Part shown: in pieces, positions 26,201-38,200 of the stretch | Layout: every line of letters starts with the position of its first letter | Position numbering within the stretch: the first letter of the stretch is position 1 | Origin: Branchiostoma floridae | Taxonomy: Eukaryota > Chordata > Leptocardii > Amphioxiformes > Branchiostomatidae | Reading direction: 5' to 3' | NCBI RefSeq assembly: GCF_000003815.2 | Contig: NC_049979.1 | Span: 32,382,500 to 32,446,499, forward strand | DNA length: 64,000 nt | Translations under genes and position numbers: made by a program | Notes under the pieces: generated by a model | The model's input: the letters and a program-made list of their open reading frames with translations, nothing else | Database searches by the model: none | What the model was told of the DNA's origin: nothing

Positions 26201-29200
26201 TAGCCTGCTCCCCGTGCCCAGCTGGGTCCTACTGCCCACAGAAGGATGCCCAGCCCTTGGAGTGTCAGGCAGGGACGTACAGTAACACCTCCACTACAGC
26301 CTGCCTTGACTGTGACCCAGGCTACTTCTGTGTGGAGGGCAGCACCTCCGCTACACCATCAGATGGGCTGTGTCCACAAGGTACATGTTGTGCTTGGCTG
26401 TGTCCTGATCTTGGCAATCGTCTATGGCCAGTAAACAACGTAATATTCTTGAGAGCTGACTCCAAAGGTTTAATATTCAGTCTACATGTTACTTTCTGGT
26501 GACAGTCAATGTGCCTAATGATAAAGTAGTTCAAGTTTCACAGGTGACAGTCAATGTGCCTGATGGTAACAAGCTACTTACTTGTATCAGTCAATGTGAC
26601 TGATGGTAGAATTAGATACTTTCTGGGGACAGTCAATGTGTCTGATGATAAAGTAGTTCAAGCTACTTACTGGTGACAGTCGATGTGTCTGGTGACAGTC
26701 GATGTGTCTGGTGATATACATGTAGTAGTACAAGCTACAAGAATGTCGATGTACAAAGTAAGACCAAAGCTGTTATCATGCAGCTGGCATTATACTGTAT
26801 GGTGCATTTTGCTTTTGCAGGAAAACTTCCAAAAAAATAGATTGACTGATACAGTTTGTATATTTCAAAGCTGTTTTGAATCATTTAGTTCGTTTATTGC
26901 CATATCCTTTATTGTACATTGTATAGAAATTGGCACATGCATTGTATTTAACTTTATGCATTAAATGTGTGTAGGTTACTACTGTGAGGATGGCTTAAAC
27001 AAGCTGGCCTGTCCTGCTGGGACCTATGGCAACAGGACTGGAGCCAAGAACTCAGCCGAGGGATGTGCTGACTGTCCGGAAGGTAGGGTTTCACTAATGG
27101 TGGTGGGAGTCAAGTAGACAATCTGCATTGAAGTGCAAAGTTTTATACCAATGAGCATTGTCTGAAAAAATATTGTGAGGGTCTGGCGAGTATCAGCCAT
27201 CCGCAGCAGGAGATGCTGATGAATGATTTGGCCAGTTGTTGCACAGTATTGAGGGGTGGTACCAAGGCAGTACGTAGAAACTGGGAAAAAAACAAGAAAA
27301 TGAATGAGGACAAAATGCAGCCAATTCAGCCCAGTAAACCCATGGAAAATGAACCTATAAAGTGCTCAATGAACAGTCAAACTGTTTTCTGAACATTTTG
27401 GGCTTTGAAACTGTATTTTTGTGTGCAGTACCATGTCTTAGTCTATACTAGACTGGCTGATATACATGTAGTAGTACATGCATGTAGTAGTAGTAGCAGT
27501 AGTAGGAGTAGCAGTAGTATTATCATTAGTAGTAGTTTACTGTAGTAGTTATAGTAGCAGTAGCAGTAGCAGCAGTAGTAGTAGCAGCAGTTGCAGTTGT
27601 AGTAGTACTGTAGTTACTCTATAGTCGTACTATAGTAGCAGTAGCAACAACAGTACTGTAGTAGTTATGAATACATGTATACTGCAGTGGTAGTGGTTAC
27701 CATAGCAATAGCAGTTGTAGTAGTCCGACTATTGTAGAGGTAGCAGTACAATGTACAATGTAGTGTCCCACATCACATTCTTTCTTTTTCCAGGGTATTA
27801 CTGTCTGGAAGGCACAGCTGGCTATCCCACCTACGAGTACTTGTGTCCTCGGGGTCACTTCTGTCCACTAGGGTCCACTAGCGGCACAGACAACCCCTGT
27901 AGAGTAGGAACGTACCGGAATGAACTGGGAGGGAGGGAGCAGGACAACTGCATGGACTGTCCAGAGGGGAACTACTGTAACCCTGCAGGTATGGTATAAA
28001 TGTGTTCATTTAGCCAAGTCTTTATCCCAACAAAACATACCTTATACAGTAGATACAACAATAATAAGCTGGTTCCAGGTTTGAAGTGCACATTTGCAAT
28101 GTGATGCATTGTGGTAACATGTCAAAGTTGACAAAATATATCACTCTGGACATGGTATCGAGCATGGTCCTGACACAAGAACAAGGTGAAGTCTCCTGAT
28201 TGTTTAGAAAGTTAGGGGCCGTCACCTTTGACCTTGAGCATGTGCAGTTAAAACTGTGAACTGGCTTATGAAATAGAGGGTTCACCTTGCCCCAATTGTT
28301 TGTGAACTAAGCCTTGCTTTTTGAGTTGTAGATGTGTTGTAGATATGCAGGACTGAGAATACTGGATGTTTTTGTTAACTTTCCTGCATATAAAATTTGA
28401 GCTACATTTGTATGCATCTTATGTCTGACTTTTGTTGCAACTTGATTATTGTATGCAGCATATTCTTGACACTTGAGTATCAGAGAAAAAACTTTATTGT
28501 GTTACTTGTTTACAATTTTGAAGCACTCAAAATGTTTTCTGTGCGCAAAAATTTCTCAAAATGATTGTCAAGACATGCATGTGTCACTTCTGTCTGTTGC
28601 CCCCCAGGTACGGCTGTGCCCATCCCTTGTGAGAGGGGACACTTCTGTCCTGTGGGTACAGGAGACTACCAATCCTCCCCCTGCTACGGAGGGACCTTCA
28701 CCGCAGAGACGGGTGCTAGTGTGTATTCGGCCTGTCAGCAGTGTCCTGCTGGCTACTACTGTCCAAACGGTACCTCGGACCCCGTGGCCTGTCCAGCCGG
28801 CACATACAACCCCAACGTTGGTCAAGACGAACAAGATGACTGTAAGCCTTGCATTGCTGGACAAGCCTGCACACAATCTGCACTGACTCAGCCAGACACA
28901 GACTGCTCTCCTGGGTAAGTTCAACATAGTTATTTGTAAAATTACAGATTAGTACAGAGAGAACATCAATGAAGGTTAGACATCAAGCTATTAAGATATG
29001 ATTTTGGAAAACTTTCAGATACAGGGCTCGAAATACTGGGTGCATGTGCACCCAGGTGCACCCAAAATTTGAGCTGTGCACTCAATTATTTCATGTGGGT
29101 GCACAGGGTGCACCCAAATATTTTCTGAGGTTTATGTGTAAAGATATCAAAGTATACTAGTATACATCATATTCTTGACATCTAAGTATTAGAAAGATAA

Positions 29201-32200
29201 TAAAAATGTCTGTCATGGTACTTGTTTAAGAATTTGATAGCTTATAACTAAGTTTTATTATTAGGTTATTACTTAGATTTAAGTGGTGCATCAAAAAAAA
29301 TTTTGGTGCACCTAATTTTCTAAGCTGGGTGCACCAGTGCACCTAATCCCAAAAATGAATTTTCGAGCCCTGAGATAAAATCCGTTTTGATCAGTGACAC
29401 TGAAGAGATCTACATGTAGTTGGAGAGAAGTTTTTATAACCTAACTATGAATTGATATGCATGCAAAAGAGATCTAGTTGGAGACAAGCTAAAGAGAGAA
29501 GTGATATACAATTTCATGTACCATGTGCCTGCCAACATTGTGCTGACTTGTCATACAAGTAGCATGCGTTGTCCAGTCATTAGCAATACTGCCTATGGAC
29601 CAAAAGGCTGGGGGTTTGAATCCTGTCTGTTGTAGCTGTCCCCACATGCACATTACTGGAAGGGACGTTATGTTGTGTTCCACTGTTCATTCTACAGACT
29701 TGTTGAAAAAGAGGTAGCTGGGGGCATGTCCCTAGTACAAAGAATCTGTAAATACTGTACACAGTGTCTGTCTTCTCACCATTGAAAGGGTAGCTCTTCA
29801 TTGAGCTTGTAACTGGTTCAAGATCACTTTATGTTAAATTCACTTTTCATTTGCAGGTACTTCTGTCCTGCCGGCTCTGACGATCCAGACGACGTTATCA
29901 ACCCTTGTCCTGCCGGCACGTACACAGACTATCGTAACCTGACATCAGCTGCACAGTGTGACACCTGTCCGGCTGGGGTCGCCTGTCTTTCAGGTAAAAC
30001 ATTTTTGTCTCTCCGAATCAGTGGTTACGTTCCAACAGACAGCGTCATGTCCATTTTGTGTCAAAAGTAATGTTTATGGACAATTTCCTGATACAAACAT
30101 TAAGTTGAGCAGAGCTGAGTCAAACTTGAGTTAAGTTATCAGCTCCTTTTAGCTTTACCAGTCTGTAAGTAAAAAGAATTTTGGGAAATTGGGGTTTTCT
30201 CAAAACAAAATGTGGCTGTTTGAATTCTGAGTGGTCCCAATGAGTGGTGTTTTCATGTGTTTATTAAGTAGTGGGTTAGCATGTCTGCAAGTACAACTTT
30301 AAGTATTCTCTCTAATTTTCACTGTATTCTGTCATGTTCATCCAAGTTTTCATATTTTGTAAAACACTTTGAGTTGATTATCAGGCTTCAAATTTGTTCT
30401 AAAAAGACATCTTAATATGTAAAACACATGTACTGCGATGGTACAATGGCAGTATATGCCATACCTCATACCTTACCTGGGTCAAAATAATGTAAGCCAT
30501 GTATGTATGACCTACAGGCACAGGAGGTCAGCAAAAGGCTCCCGAGCCGTGTGCAGCCGGTCACTACTGTCCGGACGGGACCCAGTTCCCCATGCAGTTC
30601 CCCTGTGTGGCCGGTACCTACAGTAACCTGACCAACCTGGAGCACTCAGATGAGTGTTACGTGTGTACCCGTGGGTACTACTGTCTGCAGGCAGCTACTG
30701 AACCATCTGGGCTCTGTGCTAGAGGTATGTATAATATGGTTACAGATTTTACAGTATCTGGTAGGTCTGGTTATAGTATATACTGTGCAGTAGCTAAGTG
30801 TGACAGCTGAGGCTGAATAAAAGTTCTAGACAGGAGCTGTGATATCTTACTGACTGTGGTGCGAAAGACCTTTAAGAATGAGTCCACTTTGTAGTTTTCT
30901 GAGAACTAGAGATTCCTCTGTACAGAAACCCCTGCTAGATATGATTACTACAGATTACACAGTTACTATGGTGTAGATTATCCCACTAGGTAGGTACAAA
31001 GTATGGATATGTGTGGATTTATAAATGTATTATCATGGATCACAGGTCCTCCTAAGCAAAATACTCAGACAAACTACAGTTAGGTTTGATTTATTTTTCA
31101 AAGGCAGTTGAAGAAAGTTATGATATGTTGATAGTCACCAAAGATATGATTTTGTTTGTAAGACTGAAGACATGATGATATTTATCAATTTGTTTGTTAG
31201 GCCATTGGTGCCCAGCTGGCACAGCTACAGCCACAGAGAACCCCTGTCATGGCGGCTCATACTCCAACAACGAGGGCAACACTCGCTGGGAGGAATGCGA
31301 GGACTGTCCGGAGGGCGCCTACTGCCCCGTGGCCTCGTCCCTACCCACTGAGTGTCCTGCCGGGACCTACAACTCGGAGATCGAGCAGGATGACCTGTCC
31401 GACTGTGTGGACTGTACAGCCGGCCACTACTGTAATGGAACCGGCAATGTGGAACCTGTGCCCTGTGGAAAAGGCGCTTATTCTGTAAGCTGTTCAGCTT
31501 TTTATTAATTACTAAGCTTATTGGTTTGGCTGTTCAGAATACACAGCCAAGGCTCCCAACTAATGTTATGGTCCCATTTGCTTCCGTGCCTGTAGGGAAT
31601 GTACAAATGTGCATGTACAAAATGTAGCCTGGTTTGGGCTCTGAAGCCACAAAATGTTCTGACTGATTGCCAGATATTGCTGGCCTCTTGGTGTTTTGAA
31701 TATTAGGTAATGGTTTCTATATGTTGCCAGGTCCCTGCTTGATTTTACACAATGTAATTCTGAGTTTAACAAATCCAGGGGCCCATCTGTGCCCCAAAAT
31801 AGCCCTGTAGCTGGAGGGCATCCCACAGGCCTTAAGGGGTCCTTCCTGATATTTAAGAAAAACAGTCCATTAAACACCTGGAGGGGCTCCTTTCAAATGA
31901 GCTATTCACTAGCATAACCTGTGGCTAATGCAGAAACTTGACAGACATCAGCCAAAAAATCAGGTGGAATATTGATATTTTTTGTGCTTTTCAGGCTGAA
32001 GGTTGGTCAGAGTGCAATGCATGTGACCCTGGCCACTGGTGTGACTCGGAGACCACCAGCCAGACCTACATGCTGACGGAACTGATCTGTCCAGCGGGGA
32101 TGTGGTGCAAGGCCGGTCGGGACAAACCTCCGGACCTACAGACTGACCCCTGCCCAACTGGTCACTACTGTCTCAGGGGTAACATTGTGAGTACACAAAA

Positions 32201-35200
32201 TGTGTTTCTAGTCACACATATTAAGTATGATGTCCTTTCCTGCTACTTTTTTGCATTTTGGAGCACTTCATTGTTATCCTGGGTATCATACATGTACTCT
32301 TTATGTTCGTTCACACCACCCCTTATGTGCTCACACTGTTACTGCTTTATTGTCTGCTTACCGTAGTTAGAAATTTAAAGTTATCATTTGTGTGATGACA
32401 GTACACCAGGTTAGAGAATGGGAAAATGCCTTCAAACTAGACATGCTTACGTCTTGTTACATTGCAATGTTTTGACACGTTTTTGCGCCATTTTACGCAG
32501 GACCCCAACCCTGTACCGTGCCCCAATGGTACCTACAGCGACGAACTTGGCCTCCAAACTGAGGATGAGTGTCAGATCTGCCCTGCTGGGAAGTACTGTT
32601 GGCCAGGGGGACTGTCCGCTCCAGTCAGTACTGTTGGTTTTCTTACGACTGTAATTTATATTTAGAGGAGAAAGAACTGATAATCAAAAAACGTATTTGC
32701 TAAGAATATAGTGACTGTCATATACGTAAAACCAAAGTACACAATTCATGTGCTACGGATTAAAACTGTTTCAACACCAGTAATAAATGAAACCTCCTAC
32801 AAAATCCCTCTACAAAATCCCTCTACAAAATTAAGTCTCCATGAAAATAAATGTATTTACAAAAGACGAAAGAGGCCTCATAGAATAATTCTTCAATGAT
32901 TCTTAAATCAGTGACACTTGTTTTCTTACTCATACACGACTAATGAACCTCTTCAATGAAAAACTCTGGTCTAGATCTAAACTTCTTTAGATCTGTTGAT
33001 GATGTTTTTCCAGTACAGCAATATTCTGTGCGGCTTGAGGTAGTCAAGACCAAAAGGACCATATACATTCAAGTATTTTAAACCTAAAGGTATTGTACAC
33101 TGAAAGATGATAGGAAGACTTGTTCTAACCTCAGATCTGGAACAGACATGAATGTAAATGTAACTCCGTAACTCTGTTTTAACTCTGTTCAGGCTGACGA
33201 CTGTCCTGGCGGACACTTCTGTCCGGAGGGTACTGGCTGGATGTACACCAACCCCTGCCCACAAGGCTTCTACCTCAACGCCTCAGCAGGGGAGTCCTTC
33301 CAGGGGTGCACACTGTGTATCTCTGGGTACTACTGTGATGAGGAAGGACTAGCCTGGCCAAAGACATGCCCTGAAGTAAGCTTAAAGATCCAAACTGTAC
33401 TTATATCAAGTTGAAAGCTACAATCATGACTTTGTGTAATCTTTTGTCTTAAGAAAAAGTGATGGGTATGACTGACAGGTCTGGTAGCAATTTTCTTCCA
33501 ACTATGTCATGGATAATTTTTGGTGTTTGATGTTTTCTTACATGAAATTAAGTGTTAGATTAGAATAAAAAGATTAAATAAATGTAAAGTACTCTTCCTG
33601 GATTCCACCAATAAAAATACAGCATGTACACAGTCACATGGTTCTAATACACATGTATCACGGCACATGCTTCATGTACATGTGTACATTAACAGACGAT
33701 TAGCTATTATAATATGACTAATGTCTGACTTACAACTCCAGAACGTCCCTTCATTTGTTCAGATCTTTATAGTGCCTAGTGGCAAGTTTCCTTGCTGTTT
33801 CAGTATCAGGATGTATTTTCACAGGATATCTGTTGGTCTGTTGTCTGTTGGAGTTTAGAGTTACTGGAAGAGATTGTAACTATTTTTTGTATGATAAGTG
33901 CTGCTGAATATGCTCTCAGTTAGTAACACCTCTTTTTTACCCCAGGGTTACTACTGTCCCACCGGCAGTAACTTCCCCCAGCCATGTCCCCTTGGGACGT
34001 ACAGTAACTCGACAGGTCTGCGCGTGAGCTCGGACTGCGTGGCATGTCCAGGAGGGTGGTACTGTGACGGCCTGGCGCTGACCGCACCGGCTGGTCAGTG
34101 TGATGCTGGCTTCTACTGCAGATCCAGAGCCTCCTCATCGGTAAGTGTATGTTACTGTACCAGTAAAAACTACCTCAAACTACCAACATCTTTTAGCACT
34201 GCAGTCATCCCTCAGTAAGACATCTGAAGCCCCTAGCATCTGAAGATGTTGTATGCAACAAAACCAATTTGTAATGGTTGGTCATACTTGAACTTGAAGA
34301 ACGATTCCACTCTACTTTACTGGACATGTAGTACACACGATAGTATTATTACTAATATTTTGTGTCAATTATCATCATCATCATCATCTTCACCACTATG
34401 TAGTGCTTGCACTTAGGCGGGCCGTCATTGTCATTAAATGCAGTTATAATTGTAGAAAAGGCAAACCTGGCCAAACACAAATTTTGTATTGTGCAGTGCT
34501 CTAGCCAAAATTTTACTGGCTATGACATAGAATTTTAAGACCATTCCGTCAACTTTGACATACAAGAGTCGTTGGATATACAGTATGAAGGGTTATTGTC
34601 ATTGGGACATTTGCTCAACAGGATTGACTTGTACCCATTGGTGATAGAAGATTATTTGTCACTCTTCATTGAGCCAAGACTTTAATGTGAGACTTTGTCC
34701 GTAGGCCCCTCCAGATGACCTGACCGGTGGAGTGTGTCCAGCTGGTGGCTACTGTCCGATCGGCTCGGCCATCCCGACATCCTGTCCACAGGGGACATAC
34801 AGTAACTCCTCGGGCGCAGCAGGGCCGGAGGACTGTGTACAATGTGATCCTGGGTAAGAATAAGTGCTAACTCAAGACAGGTGTATGTTCCGTTGTGGTA
34901 ATGTATGTGTCTGGGTAGAGACTGCTATCTGGCATAAAAGAAATTTGAATATTTTTGGTAGAGGTCCAAGTCCATAGATTGAAGGATGATCAACAAAACA
35001 CACAAATGTGGATTCAAATTAAGTCAAGTCAAGATATTTTGAAACATCTGTATGTTTATAATTGCCGCTCTTGTTAAGACTGTATAGCAAAATGCTTTCA
35101 AATATTTACTAGCTACAATGTTTGGTGGAATTTTGTAATATACATGTATGTGCTATATGTTAAGAAAAACCTAGAAACTGAAGAGAAAAAATGTTTTGAG

Positions 35201-38200
35201 AAGAAATATTTTCCTTCACTCATTAGAATGTTTACAAAAATTGTTAATGACAGAATGCTACAATCTAGTTGATCCAAACGGCTAATTCAATGTAATGTGG
35301 TATTGCATTCTGTATCCGTATGGTCAGTATAACCGCCCTTTTGGTCCTTTTATACAGATACTACTGTGCTGGTGACACCAACCCAGAGCCTACCGGACCA
35401 TGTGACCCTGGGTACTACTGCACAGGTGGTGCCTCCAGTCCAAACCAGTTTGAGACTCCAGCCGGAAGCTACACTGAGGCTGCAGCGTACAACCCTAAAC
35501 CTTGTCCTGTGGGCACTTACCAAACTGTAAGTCATACAACCCCAAACCTTGTCCTGTTGGCACTTACCAAACTGTAAGTCGTACAACCCCAAACCTTGTC
35601 CTGTGGGCACCTACCAAACTGTAAGTCATACAACCCCAAACCTTGTCCTGTGGGCACTTACAAAACTGTAAGTCATACAACCCCAAACCTTGTCCTGTCG
35701 GCACTTACCAAACTGTAAGTCACACAACCCCAAACCTTGTCCTGTGGGTACTCACCAAACTGTAAGCTATCAGAACAGGTTTTTGTATATACTGAAATTC
35801 TGTTTTTCCTCGACTGAAATAAGCATCCGAAATATAGTACACACCCCTGATGTGAGGCAAGGCACAGAGAAATCTGCAGGACCGAAAGATGATATGTCAA
35901 ATAAAGTATGCTCTCCTTCTTCACCTATCTTGAAAACATTTTGCACAGGATGAATTCATATTTGTGGTGTTTTCATCTCTTTTCTCTCTTCAGGGTGTCA
36001 AGTTTTGTTTTACTTGTAACAAATAACTATTCATGTAGACACAAAGTGGCTGTTGACTAGGGCTTTACTTTAATTGTAACCCCTATACTCGTCGACACTA
36101 CATATAGATGACAAGTTAATTGAAAATTTTCGTGTCTTTGATTTATCATGTCTAAGTGTGAACAATTTTTTTTCCTGTGTAGTCCCCAGGCCAGGCCAGC
36201 TGTGATGACTGCCTACAGAGTTACTACTGTAACGGCACAGGATTGGTCAACCAGCTCATCTGTCCTCCCGGGTCCTACTGTCCACCCAGGAGTGCAATAC
36301 CCACACCCTGCCCACCGGTAAAGTTTCAGAGATTATAGAAAATAACCTCCCTGATATACGTTGATGAAGGTTAGACATTCAGGTCGAAGATACGGCAAAA
36401 AGCAGTTAGTAATACTTATTTGACAAGCAACTTGATATAATTTTGGAAACGGTCTCTTCAGTGTCACTGACGAAGAATGGTGGATGCTAGTTGAAACGTC
36501 TGACCGTTTCCAAAATCATATCCAGTTGTTTGTCAATGAGTAACTGCTTTCTGGCATATCCCCTGATATACAGTACATGGGCCTCTGGCCGAAGGGCTAC
36601 AGTTCCGCTAAGAAACGTAGCACGTGAAATTTATTCAATACGGTAGAAAGTTGTTTCCTGCTTCTGTCCAAGAAACTTATTGGTATCGTTTGCTGCCACT
36701 TTATTTTGGGTAGAACATGATTGTAGTGAAATTTAAATTTTGGACCCGAAAAGTATTATTTTTTAACACTTTTTTGATTGAAGCTGCTTAGAAAAAAATA
36801 ATTTTCCCAGGATAACGGCTTACACGTACATGTAGCATGACTGAATTACATCGTCCCCTTGTGTGTGCTGTAGGGAACATTCTATGGTGCGACTGGTGCG
36901 TCCGAGGAGGTCCAGTGTGAACCCTGCTCCCCCGGTCAGTACTGCACGGCCTACGGGCTGCCCTCTCCCCAGGGACCATGTGCTGCTGGACATTACTGTA
37001 CACTGGGAGCAAACGTCTCCACTCCTGTAAGTTGCTAGTTGTTGTTATGTATCATGTTTCATTTTACCTTGCATGGGACTAGTGGTGCGTACCTAAACTC
37101 AATTTCAGGTTCAGGTCCGGATTCAGGTCCAGCAGTTCAGGTTCAGGTCTGGACTTATAAGTCTGGACCTGAACCCATCATTGCATATTATGGGCATATT
37201 TTTTTAGGGGGAGGGGGGATGGTGCATATAAAATTGCATGTTAGAATGAATTGAAATCCAATGTGAAAAATACATGAAAATAATATACAGCCAGTGTAAA
37301 CACGAAATGTGTTTTGCCTTTTTCCAGTGCAAATTTCACTGTCTATGGAAGGTTTTAGATGGTTTAGAACAAAATAAGGGAACATAAGTAACAGATAGCT
37401 TTTTGCAAGTCCGGACTTGGCTCCGGACATTTAGGTTTTTTTTTGGACTTGGACCTAAACATTTTTAGGTCCAATTCCAAGTCCGGGCTTTAGGTACGCA
37501 CCACTACATGGGACAAATCTCAATAGAAAAGTGTGCTGCATATAATTTTTTATAGCAAAGCCATTATATTTCTCTGTATGCCCACACGATTATACCTACT
37601 CTATGTTTAACTTGTTATTTTTCTCTCCAGATAGTCCAAAAATGTACTGGGATTTACATTTGCAGACGGCATTAAGTATTAACTTCAAATTCATTCCATA
37701 CATTTACAGCCTGAAATACAGCTGTGAAAGCCATACATGTTCCGTTCTACATTAAATTTTGTACCTTTTTTGCAACATTTCAGGCCTAGGCAATATGTTT
37801 ACTGTATTAAAGGACATCAGTTGACTTCCTTCACAGGCTGCTCAACAAAACTTCACAATTTTGTTCACCATACAATCAGACTTCTCTTTTACATGTACAA
37901 CAGATGTATTTAGCTCCCAACATTCCCCTTGTGCGAACAAACCCCAACCAGGTGAGACAATGGCTCCAGGTGTGAGGTATATATTTAGGGACCTGGGTGA
38001 GAACTGCACCTGTTACCTCCATCTACATTATACACAGTCATACATGTACCACTTTGTCCATCAGAACTGGTTCAGGTGCGTCTTGGTGAGAATTGCACCT
38101 GCTGTCCCCATCCACATACATAATACATTTTGTACATCTTACCACTTGATGTCAACCATCAGAATTCTGCCAAATCCTCTAAGACTGCCACATTAAAACA

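Larger units (their letters stand above)
19714..36873. other. introns with little or nothing recognised, middle part
   Basis: 20569-21276, 21528-22028, 22983-23443, 23641-24172, 27083-27470, 27989-28607, 29994-30517, 30725-31200, 31485-31994, 32187-32500, 32624-33192, 33376-33945, 34141-34704 (with an ATC run near 34370), 34854-35357 and 35770-36182: no gene or clear element seen. Confidence 0.6.

Noticed and set aside
26683-26964. 93-residue frame in intron 28
   Set aside because: Mostly simple-repeat-derived and AT-rich; no motif, and exons 28 and 29 already join in frame without it.
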